Source: Taeniopygia guttata (lineage: Eukaryota; Chordata; Aves; Passeriformes; Estrildidae). Taken from it: a stretch of DNA of 64,000 nucleotides. The stretch is taken from NCBI RefSeq assembly GCF_048771995.1, contig NC_133025.1:1-64000 (forward strand), read 5' to 3'. Shown here one piece after another: positions 12,080 through 22,210 of this stretch. A program made the position numbers and the translations under genes. Within the stretch, counting starts at the first letter, position 1. Each line of letters opens with the position of its first letter. Under the pieces are notes generated by a model. That model was not told the DNA's origin, did no database searches, and saw nothing but the letters and a program-made list of their open reading frames with translations.

Positions 12080-12350
12080 ACTGAGGACTTGACATAAATC
12101 TCCAGAAGATTAATTTTTGAGCCCTATATCCTTTGAAAAGGCAGAAGCTACAGAACTACTGTGGTCACATGATGAGGATCTAATACATTCCATATAGAAG
12201 TCCCAGAGAATGGCTACCAAATGTGACAAGGATGATGGATGAGAACATCTTGTGTACATCTTCTCGTCCCAGAAAGTAAATATGTAAAGATGCCGGAATA
12301 AGTGATATCCGGGAAGGTACGTGAGAAAACTATGGCCGATACGGCACAGA
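12080..12350. other. Conserved block between minisatellite and ORF region
   Basis: This stretch matches about 33615-33906 in block copy 2. The plus strand has a good acceptor (CATCTTCTCGTCCCAG, ending about 12270) and donor (GGGAAG/GTACGTGAG at about 12317). In copy 2 the acceptor AG is changed to AA while the donor is kept. The minus strand is open for 87 codons, but that frame is not conserved in copy 2. I cannot assign a function. Confidence 0.35.
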
Positions 12351-12839
12351 ATGAGGCCGCTAAAGCACGGCAATGCGGCAAAGACCTATGACGCTGACGA
12401 CGTGACACAGACAGAAGTGCAAACTGCCTGGCAGTTTCACCTAATGGACCCAAGGTTCCTAGCCCAAGATGAGCCATGGGCTGATGATGCCAAAGGAAAG
12501 AAAGCCCTACGGCACTAGCACATGATGATGAAAGGTAACTCCTCTCAAGATGTTAGTGCCAAAGCACTTAAGAGGAAGCCTAAGAAGATCAGTAGGCCTA
12601 GAGAAGGAAGCGATGACTATGGGGTGACCGTGGCGCCAGTTCCGGACGTGAAGGTGGGCTCCGCGAGTGAAGAGATCCACGATGACGTCGAGAGTCGAAG
12701 AAGGCCGCCGACGCGAGCCTCGCGAGAACGCGGAGACCGATCGGAACTGCCCTGCCTGGCAAAGACCCTGGTGAGGCTGAGGAAAAACCCTCTCCCTCTG
12801 CTTCCGAGGGACCCGTCCCGCTACGGGCCTCTCCTCTAA
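12351..12839 (+). pseudogene. Hypothetical ORF interrupted by one stop (copy 1)
   Basis: This is the counterpart of the 33907-34413 frame in block copy 2. Reading from the ATG at 12351 the frame is open, then meets TAG at 12516-12518, and reopens at the ATG at 12522 for 105 codons to a stop at 12839. The second part is Lys/Arg- and Ser-rich, with a basic patch KALKRKPKK. Compared with copy 2 it has the same length over the last 318 bases without indels, but many amino-acid changes, so purifying selection is not evident. No family is recognised. It converges on the minus-strand terminal exon, whose stop is at 12908. Confidence 0.25.
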
Positions 12840-12907
12840 GCTAACGCCAAATTGTCTCCTGTGATAGTAAAAGTTTTTCCCCTTCTCCCACCTACTGGCC
12901 CCGGCAC

Positions 12908-13553
12908 TTAGCTTTTGCGAGACGACCGGATGGAATCCAATGTCAGTCGGATGCGGGCGGCGACACGGTCTCTACGTCCGCTTCGGTGCTGCCGTTTCCA
13001 GACTTCAGCTACGTGCCTCTTCACGGTACCTAAGATAAAACAGAAAATGGAACTAGTGCCCACCAAAAGAGGAATCCCCGGAACTCTTACACACCGCTGC
13101 CCCAGCTCACCTGAAATCTTGACTCCACAGGCTGCCTGGAGGATACCTGCAAAATGAAAAGGTACACGCTTAACATGCTGCTGCATAACAGTCACCTATG
13201 AGTGACCGTGCCTAAATGCCAACTCACCCGCTCGCCTCTGTTCCTTCACACACCTAGGGCAGTGACAGCACCTGCAACAAAACAAAGCAAAAAAACCCAC
13301 ACTGAGATACTGTGAAAACACCATCCCCCTGAACCAAAAAGTACACCCACCCGGACCTTACGCTTGCACCCACCTGGCCTCGGATATCCGGACCAGAGGC
13401 ATCTTGCGAGAGGAGTGCCTACAATAAAACAAAGTAACCAAGAGTGGATGCTTAGAATTGCACCAGAAATTGAGACAAGAGCCAGAACAACAGCTTCTGT
13501 CCACTGCTCACCTGGCACACTGGGCCTTGACTGCTCCTAGCTGCCTGGACTTC
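12908..13553 (-). CDS. Hypothetical spliced 3' coding exons of the minus-strand unit, copy 1
   Basis: Five minus-strand exons chain without a stop in one frame: 13512-13553 (42 nt), 13374-13418 (45 nt), 13228-13271 (44 nt), 13111-13146 (36 nt) and 13029 to the TAA at 12908-12910. Each acceptor is pyrimidine-rich and ends TAG or CAG. The donors are GTGAGC, GTGGGT, GTGAGT and GTGAGC. The third exon encodes a Cys/His cluster (CCHCPRC), and the last is Arg-rich and ends SSRKS. Introns are short, about 80-100 nt. In block copy 2 the Cys exon stays open (CRCPRC), but the 36-nt exon is 41 nt and the last exon is out of frame, so that copy looks broken. No homologue is recognised. Short exons stay open by chance, so coding status is uncertain. 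Confidence 0.3.
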
Positions 13554-16500
13554 CTAAAATTAAACACAAAGACAAGCGCTGTAACACAGTCATCATGTAG
13601 GCTTCCCCTACAAACACAAACAATGACTGACCTTCTCAGGGAAACCCCCGACCGCACCAGGGCACACTGCCACAGAGTTAATCCATCTGCATCTGAAAGA
13701 AAGTTGGGAGAAAATTCAAACAGCTGTTTGTTATTAACCTGTTAATAACTTAACAGGTCAAAACATCTAGTGTGAATTAAGGAATACTATCTTGAATGCA
13801 ACTACATGCCCCACGCAAAACTGCAAATCTCTGGGACTGGTGCAATTACAGCAGGCTGTGAAGCAGGGCAGAGCAGCTCTGGGAGAAATATGTGCAGACA
13901 CCCGTGATCCAGGACAGGATGTGACAAACGACAGGACAGGAGAGGGAGAGAGAGGTTTGCACAAGAAGAAGGTCTGCAAAGACCAAGAGACCCAAACAAC
14001 CAAGAGTGCACCAGACACAAGTGACAGGACACACACCGGAACTGCTCTGCCCTGTGCACCTCGGCACTGAGATCAAAAGAAACACTTTCCCTTTAGGTGG
14101 ACTATAGGAGACGCTTCTTGGACATCCCCATCTCTAAAACAGACACAAAAACCCCTTCTAGAAAGTCCCAACCCACCACCCCGCTTCCATCCCCTCTGTG
14201 GGTCGTAACCCTCGACTTATCTTGCACGCATTCTGGAGATGTAAATCCCTGTTGGCTGCAGAAGGACGCCATCTGCCTGTCTGGTAAGTTCCAGCTGTCA
14301 CCTCTTGGTCTGCCCAGAGAAAGAAAACCAAACATCAGTACACAGTCTTAACAGTACATCGGACAAAACATGATAGTTCTGCTACTCACCATTCTCCTCA
14401 GAATGCCCGGGTTCTTGACCTGCACGCTTCAGGTCTGCTTGGATTCTGATGCCATCATTGCAGGGTACACCTAGGTTAAATGGAGACAAGGCGACATGGC
14501 GTTGCTGAAACTCGAGTGGACTCTCACTCCCCCTCCCTACCTCCCCAACTCACTGCAATTCCTCGGCCATTCCTCGGGACTTCCCAGATGAGACCTTGAA
14601 ATGCAAAATTGGAAGGCTCTGTCACAGGGTCCTGTAATACTTCCAGCGAGATCACAAGTGCATGAAACCTGGTCCATCGGCCAGTTGGTGACAGAGGTAT
14701 GCGTACTCTGAGCCGATTCCCTAAAGCACAAAAATGAGGATGGATGCTTACAGTTGCACCAAAAACTGAAAGCTGACTAAAAACAACTGCTTCTGTTCAC
14801 TGCTCACCTTGGACTGGACTTGGCATTGACTGCTGCTATCTGCCTGGACCTCCTAAAAATAAAGGCAAAGAACACTGCTGTAACACACTCACCATTTCAG
14901 CTCTGCCTGCAAATACAAACAATGACCTGCTCATGGCAACAACCGCCCCCAGGACTGGGGCCCTCTGCCACTGATTTGAACTGTCTGCATCTGAAAAGAA
15001 GTTAGGACTAGTGTCAAAGGGCTGCAGGACAACTTAACAGCACCGAACATGTTATGTCAAGCTCCTAATACAATCTAGAGCCCAACTACACCCTGCATTA
15101 CAAATTTCAAGTCCCCAGGAATTGGGCTATTACAGGCTATGCAGCAGGGCAGAGCAGCTCTGGGAGAAATACATGCAGGCACCCGTGATGCAGGACAGGA
15201 CGTGACAAAGGAGGGGACAGGACAGGGAGAGAGACGTTTGCACAAGAAGAAGGTCTGCAAAGACCAAGTGACCCAAACAACCCAGAGTGCATCAGAAACA
15301 AGTGACAGGACACATACCGGAACTGCTCTGCCCTGTGCACCTCAGCACTGCGATCTAAACAGACACTTTCCCTTTAGGTGGTTTAAAGGAACACTTCTTG
15401 CACATCTCTGCCCCCAGAGCTCATTCAAAAGGCCCTCCATGTTCCTCGCCTTTGACCCCTCTGTGGGCCTTAGCCCTCGACTTATCTCTCAAGCATCCGG
15501 GGATGAGAATCCATATCCTGTGCGAATGGAGGCTGCCACGCCTGCTAGGCATTTCCTATGGTCACTGGGCTGTGGTCCCTTGCTCACCTACAATCAAGAA
15601 CACCAAACATCACTGCACGATCTTAGATGCACAATGGACAAAACCCAGCAATTCTGCTACTCACCATTCTCCTCAGAGTGCCCGGTTGCTCGGGCCGCAC
15701 ACTTTGGCCAGTACAGAGGCTGCCACCATCATCGCAGGTCCTGCCTGGGTTAAGAAGAGACAAAGTGACTTGGCATTTCTGAAACCTAAGAGGACCTTGG
15801 CTCCCCCTCCCTACCTCGGTGACTCGCTGCAACTCCTCGGCCCTTGCCAAAGGCTACCCGGATGCCATCTTGCAATACAAAATTTCAAGGCTTCATCTCA
15901 GAGTCCTAAAATACTTCCAGAGGACTCACAAGCACAGGAAACAGAGTCCATCAGCCGGTTGGTGACGGGGGCTTGGCGTATTCCGACTGCATTGCCTAAA
16001 GCACAAAAAATGAGAAACGATGCTTAGATTCGCACCAAAAACTGAAACCTGAGCAAAAATAACTGATTCTGCTCACCTTGGACACTTGGCCTTGACTGCT
16101 ACTATCTGCCTGGACCTCCTAAAAATAAAGGCAAAGAACACCGCTGTAACACAGTCACCATTTAAGCTTCCCCTGCAAATACAAACAATGACTGACCTGC
16201 TCAAGGCAACACCCTCAACCAGGACTACGGCGCTCTGCCACAGATTTGAACTGTCTGCATCTGAAGGGAAGTTAGAACTGGTGTCAAATGGCGGCAGGAC
16301 AACTTAACACCACCGAACATGTTATGTCAATCTCTTAATCCAGTCTAGAGCCCAACTACACCCTGCATTACCAATTTCAAGTCCCCAGGACTTGTGCTAT
16401 TACAGGCTATGCAGCAGGGCAGAGCAGGGCCGGGACTCATATGTGCAGACGCCCGTGACACAGGACAGGACAGGGAGAGAGAGCTTTTGATGAGAAGAAA

Positions 16501-18000
16501 GGACTGAGAGACCCAAAGAACACAGGGTGCAACGAAGACAAGTGACAGGACACACACCGGAACTGCTCTGCCCTGCGCACCTCAGCACTGTGATCAAAAG
16601 AAGCACTTTCCCTTTAGGCATCCTAATCGGACACTTCTTGCACATGGCCGCCCCCCAAAGCTGATTCAAAAGACCCTCCCAGCGCCTCGCTTTCATGCCC
16701 TCTATGGGCCTTAGTCCTCGACTTATCTCACAGGCATCTGGGGATGAGAATCCATGTCGCGTGCGAATGGAGGCTGCTTTGCCTGCTGGGCATGTCCTAT
16801 GGTCAGCGGGCTGTGGTCCTTTGCTCAGCTACAAGCAAGAACACCAAATATCACTGCATGATCTTAGCTGCACAATGGACAAAACCCAGCAATTCTACTA
16901 CTCACCATTCTCCTAAGGAGGCCTGGTTGCTCGGGCCGCACACTTAGGCCATGCTCGGAGGCTGCCATCGTCATCACAGGGTCTGCCTGGGTTAAGAAGA
17001 GACAAAGTGACTCAGCAACGCTGAAAATTAAGTGGACCTTGGCTCCCCCTCCCTACCTCGGCGTCTCACCGCAACTCCTCGGCCATTGCCAAAGGCTCCC
17101 CGGATGCCATCTGGAAATACAAAATTTCAAGGCTTCATCACAGAGCCCTGAAATACTTCCAGTGGGCTCACAAGTGCAGGAAACCCGGTCCATCGGCCAG
17201 TTGGCGACAGGGGCTACGCATACTCCGAGGGGATTCCCTAAAGCACACAAACAAGAATGGATGCTTAGAGTTGCACCAAAAACTGAAACCTGAGCAAGAA
17301 CAACTGCTCCTGTCCACTGCTCACCTAGCACACTGGGCCTTGACTGCTGCTATCTGCATGGACTTTCTAAAAATAAATGCAAAGAACACCGCTGTAACAA
17401 AGTCACCGCTTAGGCTTCCTAATGCTAACAGTGACTGACCTGCTCCTGACAACACCCTCACCCAGGACTGATGCCCTCTGCCACTGATTTGAACTGTCTG
17501 CATCTGAAAGGAAGATAGGACTAGTGTCAAACGGCGGCAGGACAACTTAACACTGCCAAACATATTATGGCAATCAATGAATACAATGCAGAGCACAACT
17601 ACACCCTGCATTACCAATTTCAAGTCCCCAGGACTTGTGCTGTTACAGGCTATGCAGCAGGGCAGAGCAGCTCCTGGACAAATATGTGCAGACACCCGTG
17701 ACACAGGACAGGACGTGACAAACGACGGGACAGGAGAGGGAGAGAGAGCTTTCGATGAGAAGAATGTGAGCAAGGACCGAGAGACCCAAAGAACACAGAG
17801 TGCACCAGAGACAAGTGACAGGACGCATACCGGAACTGCTCTGCCCTGAGCACCTCGGCACTGAGATCAAAAGAAATACTTTCCCTTTAGGTGGCCTAAG
17901 GAGACGCTTCTTGGACATCCCCATCTCCAAAACTGACTCAAAAACCCCTTCTGGGGAGTCCCAACCCAGCACCCCGCTTCCATCTCCTCTGCAGTTTTAG
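13250..18000 (-). repeat. Module array A: four diverged ~1.25-1.29-kb exon-like units
   Basis: The motif CTGCTATCTGCCTGGACCTC and its variants mark units near 13530, 14830, 16100 and 17345. Each unit holds several minus-strand exon-like segments. In the last unit a 42-nt segment at 17325-17366 ends in GTGAG. An 87-nt intron ending GCTTTAG leads to a ~180-nt segment at about 17057-17237 that ends in GTAGGG or an internal GTGAGA. Further segments follow near each ACTCACCATTCTCCTCAG (donor GTGAGTAGC) and each CATCTGAAAGGAAGTTAG (acceptor CTTTCAG). The ~180-nt segment is open in one frame in several units (VTNWPMD...CDEAF...EEWPR), but neighbouring segments carry stops in that frame. Confidence 0.7.
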
Positions 18001-18530
18001 CCCTAGACTTATTTTGCACATATCTGGGGATGCAAATCCCCATTGGGTGCAGAAGGAGGCCACTATTCCCGTCTCCAGGCCGTGGCCCCAATTTATCTTT
18101 TGGATGCCTGGTGCTATGAATCCATGTTGGACCTAAAAGGAGTCTGCCTCGCAGGGGATCACCTGTTAGTCTCTCAGTCAGCTAAAATAATGAACCTGAA
18201 AATCAATGGTTGAGTTTAGTGTTACATGGGTGAAATCCCAGTAAGTCAGCTACTTATCCTCTCCTGAGGGTGCCTGGGTCCTCAAGTCTCCAACTTCATC
18301 CTGAGTCTAAGGTATAGCTGTTATTAGAAAGGCAAAGTTACATGACATTTCTGTGAGTTCAGTGGATGAGTTTGTGTGCTATATAACACACAGATGCCTC
18401 TGCTATGCTTGTGAAAGGCCTTGCAAATAGACACCGTTTCTCACCCTATCGCCTACAAACCCCTACCACAGTAGCCCCTAACCAGGTACCCTGCTCACTC
18501 TCCCTCTCCTAGTCACAATCCTCAACTCAC

Positions 18531-18597
18531 CTGAAGCCTCTATCTCAGACATCATCTTTGACACAGGGCAGATCCCTTTTGTGACACGATGAATTTG
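18531..18597 (-). other. Exon 2 of the minus-strand unit, copy 1
   Basis: A 67-nt minus-strand exon lies between the acceptor CATTTTTTCAG-like tract (TTTTTTCAG) and the donor TTCAG/GTGAGTTGAG. It contains two adjacent ATG codons at 18555-18550 that open a short frame, MMSEIEAS, leaving one base over. Block copy 2 has an exon of the same length with the same splice sites (56424-56490). It lies about 250 nt downstream of exon 1. This is the best candidate for the translation start, but the next segment (right end 18306) puts a stop in frame in both copies. Confidence 0.5.
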
Positions 18598-18845
18598 CTG
18601 AAAAAATGTTGTACTCAACATGATCTGGAATTACAAGAAGTTACTCCCCCTTAAAAAAACAAATCAGAAAATACAAAAGCACCTTACCACCCCTGAATGC
18701 ATAACCCCAAATCACAAACTTAAATACTCCCTGTGTTCAACGTTGTTTTCTTCACAGCATCTTCAAAGCCTCTGTTGCATTTAAAGCCCAAAAGAACAAG
18801 CTGGGATAAGCTGAAAGAGCCTCTTCACCAAAATGAGAGGAGACT

Positions 18846-18910
18846 ACTTACCCCCACTGATCCCAGGGAGGGAATGAAGCCCCTTGAAAAGGCTGGGGTT
18901 TATATACCCC
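18846..18910 (-). promoter_or_regulatory. Minus-strand TATA promoter and exon 1, copy 1
   Basis: On the minus strand GGGGTATATAAACCC (18896-18910) lies just 3' of CCAATCA. About 30 nt downstream is the expected start, and a short exon ends at 18852 with the donor GTAAGT (18851-18846). Block copy 2 has the equivalent TATATTAA box and a GTAAGA donor. The predicted transcript runs toward the telomere through module array A. Confidence 0.55.
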
Positions 18911-18969
18911 TGATTGGGCCCGCCTCTCATTCCCATGACACCCAGGGAAAGGGAGGGGGCAAACCCCAC

Positions 18970-19128
18970 CGGGCATAAAAGCCCTCAGAGCAGCTACAGC
19001 TGTTTGGCTCCTCTGATTTGAATTCAAAGAGAATAAAGGGCTTGATATAGAAGAAAACTCTTCAAGGAAATGACAGCACTTTCTTTTTTTGCTACAAATC
19101 CTTGGAGCAAAAGGGCAAGAAAACCGGT
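18970..19128 (+). promoter_or_regulatory. Plus-strand TATA promoter and exon 1, copy 1
   Basis: CATAAAAG at 18974-18981 is followed by a predicted noncoding exon from about 19004 to 19126, which ends ACCG/GTAAGAAAT. Copy 2 keeps both, as TATAAAAG (56885-56892) and CTG/GTAAGAAAT (57037). With the minus-strand TATA about 75 bp away, this forms a compact divergent promoter. No second exon is identified. Confidence 0.5.
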
Positions 19129-19424
19129 AAGAAATAAAACTTTGTTTTTAGGCAGCGTTTCTAGATAAGTTGGATAATTTGCTGTTAACTTATATAATTA
19201 TTCCTCAGTAACTTCTAAGTAGTACTCAACGTGAGACTAAGGGTGGAGAAGAATACTAATTATACGAACGGTCTAAGTCTCCTTGGGGCTACTAATTACG
19301 GCTAACTACATTATAAATAATTATAAGAAAAAAAATAGGCTCCTGGGCAGCATAAAGGTTAAGTACATGCTAGGCTTGCCTTTCCCTGAGATATTTAGTC
19401 CTAGGGCACAGAAAGAAGTGCCCT
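19129..19424. other. Spacer after plus-strand exon 1
   Basis: AT-rich single-copy-like sequence, well matched by 57039-57340 in block copy 2. Nothing further is recognised. It would be intron 1 of the plus-strand transcript if that exists. Confidence 0.5.
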
Positions 19425-19960
19425 GAAACATAGTTTTAAACCCTTAAAATGCTGAAAAAGCATTTTAGAAGAGGTTCCTTCAAGTGAATCCTTTAAAATG
19501 AGGAAATGGGGAATTTGCCTCCACTGAAATGGATACAATGGCAAATAAATGGCTTCTGCCTTTTAATTTAACCCCCTAGAATATTGGGAAAACAGAAGTT
19601 TTCCTCGTTTTAAATCTCTGCGATAATGAAGACAGAGGGATCTTCCACTCAATCCAAGCCTTTAAGAAAGAGGAATAGCTGGGCTTCCCCCTCAATTTAA
19701 GCCTTAGGACAACAAAAAGGGTTACCCTTAATTCAAACCCAGAAAAAAACCTTGTCAAGGTTTTCCCCTTCTATTTAAACTGGAAAATAATGGCAGTTGG
19801 GGATTCCCTGTCAATTAACACCCCTAACAGCATAGAAAAGACGGGGCTTCTTTCAACTGAGACCATTAAAATTGCAGGGGAAGTGCATTCCCTCATGATT
19901 TGAACACAAGAAATAATGGAAAAGGAAGCTTTTTCCCATAAGTTAAACCCCTTCTGTCTT
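19425..19960. repeat. Degenerate ~43-bp minisatellite, copy 1
   Basis: About twelve imperfect units of roughly 40-45 bases follow the pattern AATTTAAACCCTTAGAATAA then TGGAAAAGGGGGTTTCCCCTC, for example near 19562, 19690, 19730, 19775, 19815 and 19905. Divergence is high, so the array is old. The same array is in block copy 2 at 57340-57860. Confidence 0.7.
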
Positions 19961-20400
19961 CATAACCCCTGTCTTTTCTGGGAGTGCTGTGGAATGTCTG
20001 GGAGTTCTAGGGAGGGATTGACGCAATAAAAGGGGACAGTTGAAAGCTCTCCTGTGGAACCCCACGTGCTGCCCGGCCTGCTCGGGTGCTGCCCCTTGGC
20101 AAGAGGTCTCTTCCCTCGGCATTTTTTCAAAGGGACGCTCCGTGCTCGGGTGGGTCACGCTGCTCCCCGGTCCCCGCTGGATGTTCCGACCGTAGTTCCT
20201 GGAGGGACGCTTGGGATACCCCTGTTAGCCCCTCTGGATTAGCAGCTCCCTGTGCAGGTGTGCCCAGGTAGCTGCACTGAAAGCAGCTTGTCAAGTGGGG
20301 AGCTGCTACACCTAAGAGTGGGGGATGAGGTGAAGAAAGGTCCTGCAGGATGTTCCCTCCCCTACGCAGCCTTTTGTCTAACCCTTAAACAATGGGGTGC
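19961..20400. other. Subtelomeric block segment with no supported gene
   Basis: It matches about 57865-58300. A 62-codon plus-strand frame (20054-20242 here, 57957-58145 in copy 2) is open in both but begins with GTG, not ATG, in copy 1 and is full of nonsynonymous differences, so I do not call it a gene. Confidence 0.5.
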
Positions 20401-20904
20401 CAGACTTTCATTTCCAAGTTAATTAAGAGTCTTTCCTCTATGTGTGCCCCTGGCCAAGCAGGAATTGTGCTTCCGAAATTGCAAACGGTGAACGATTCCC
20501 CAGAGACCGCATCTGCCGACACCAGGAACTCTTGCTGCCCTTGGAGAGCAGCACGCCTCCAGTGAACAGACATTGACACGCGGGGAGGGTGAGGTTGGTT
20601 TTACAGGGAAAAATGGCAGAGGTCGGGTCACGAGGCCTGTGGCTCCGAGTGATTTCCTACGTCTCGTTCTGAATGGCACGGGATTTATCCTGGAGCAAAA
20701 CTGCTGCCGGCAAGAATTCTGCCTGCCCTGGAAGGAAGAAGCACCTCCTCCAAACTGACATCAGGAACCGGGGAGGGTGAGCTATGTTTCACAGAGAAAA
20801 GGGCCTGTGATAGAGTCCATGAGCCAGAGGCCATGAAAGAAGGGCCGCCCCATGAAAATCTGAATGGAGAAGGATTTGTCCTGGACCCAAGCTGCCCCCA
20901 CGTC
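20401..20904 (+). repeat. 190-bp units, direct orientation (before LTR)
   Basis: Two to three diverged units contain AACTGACATCAGGAACC, GGGAGGGTGAG, ACAGGGAAAA and TTATCCTGGAGCAAAACTG-like or GTCCTGGACCCAAGCTG motifs. The same motifs recur at 21385-21660, 24470-24650 and 58340-58990, and inverted at 59010-59905. Confidence 0.65.
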
Positions 20905-21364
20905 TGATAGTAAAAGGGTTTAAAATCATGGGGATTTAGAGTTAAAAAGTAAATTAAGCTTAGTAGGCCCTGAAAAGAAAATAAACACCCTAAGTACAGG
21001 AAGATTTCGTACCTTACTAGAACTTCACCTGTGTATCTAGTACATGATAAATGATATAGTTGTTAGAGGTGATGATTGTTTAGTAATTAAATATAATTAT
21101 TGTTTAGTCATAAGAATAATCATGAGAAACTGTGGTCAGGGACCTAAGAAAGATCACGAGAAACTCATGTCAATGTATATAATAGAACAATATAAGTTTA
21201 ATAATTACTATGTATGTTATATAATGATAGAATATAAAATACGTTCAGCTCAAAAGCCATGTTGGAGTCAGATGTGGGTCTGTACCCCTGATTCTCAGAG
21301 CTCTCAATAAAAGCACCTGCATATACTCATATCCCGTAATTATGTGTGTTCCTGAAAGCTAACA
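20905..21364 (+). mobile_element. Solo LTR
   Basis: A 460-bp insertion is present in block copy 1 but absent from the matching place in copy 2 (about 58795). Its ends are TGATAG and CTAACA, near-inverted TG...CA termini. It is flanked by CGTC and CGTT, a possible imperfect 4-bp target duplication. AATAAA at 21306-21311 sits about 50 bases from the 3' end. The interior is AT-rich and has no internal region. It is most likely a solo LTR of an endogenous retrovirus; the family is not identified. Orientation is inferred from the polyadenylation signal. Confidence 0.65.
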
Positions 21365-21660
21365 CGTTGACCAGGGGTTGCCTTGAAAATCCCAAGCACA
21401 ACTCGCAAAATGACATCAGGAACCTGGACTGGTGAGTTTTCTTTCCCAGGGAAAAGGGCTGGAGTTTGTGCTCAGGGCTCTGTGGCCCTGACTGGGCGGC
21501 TGAATGCAGAAAATCTGAACATCGAAGGATGTGTCCCGGACCCGAGCTGCCACCGCCTCAAACTTGTGCTGCCCTGACAGTCCCAAGGGAGCCCTGCAAA
21601 CTGACGCCAGGAACCTGGGCTGCTGAATTTGCTTTTGCAATGTAGATATCCCTCATTCAT
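21365..21660 (+). repeat. 190-bp unit, direct orientation
   Basis: A complete unit runs from AATGACATCAGGAACCTGGA through GGGAAAAGGGCTGG to the next AACTGACGCCAGGAACC. It contains GTGAGTTTTCTTTCCCAG, a donor fused to an acceptor only 18 bases later. Confidence 0.7.
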
Positions 21661-22210
21661 TCCCAGGGACCTGTGACCCCCCCTGGGTTGTCAGGTCCCA
21701 AGTTTCCTTTTGCCTCCTCAATGTCAAAACGGTGCAGGATTACTCCCAGTCCGAATCTCCCACCCCCAAGTACTCGGGGTTTTTTTCATGCCGAATATCT
21801 GTTGCAAACTGACAGTACAAAGCTTGGGGCTTCATTTTTTCTGTCTGGATTTCTCCTTGAGAAATCTGCCACCATATAACCCTAACCACAACCACCTTGC
21901 TTTGCTCAGAATTCACCTTCAGACCAGCAGCATGACACCTGACCCACTAGCCCTCCACCGGCACCTTCCCAAAGCATTCCACTGCATTCCAGTAGTACTC
22001 GGCATTTTCAGCGGGCATCCCGTCTGACCCACATCCTGACCCTAAAAATGCACCAAGGAATTCCAAAATAGCCATTAGGAAGGTGTAACAATACTCTAAA
22101 AGACACCAGAAAAGTCCTAAAAAGCCTTCAAATATCTCCTAAATATTCCTAATAGTCCTGCAAAAAAAACACTCAAGGAAGCCTGCTCAGCCTCCAAGCC
22201 CCTTCCTGTT
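21661..22210. other. Unannotated segment with CCTAAA-rich tail
   Basis: No gene is seen. The end (22050-22190) is a degenerate run of CCTAAAAA/CCTAATAG words, similar to the larger tract at 22800-23390. Confidence 0.45.

Noticed and set aside
11386-12095. Three overlapping minus frames of about 200 codons, Cys/Tyr-rich
   Set aside because: A 40-bp repeat without stops opens all three frames at once; copy 2 is decayed.
20054-20242. 62-codon plus frame, open in both blocks
   Set aside because: Starts with GTG in copy 1, with about a third of residues changed; no sign of selection.
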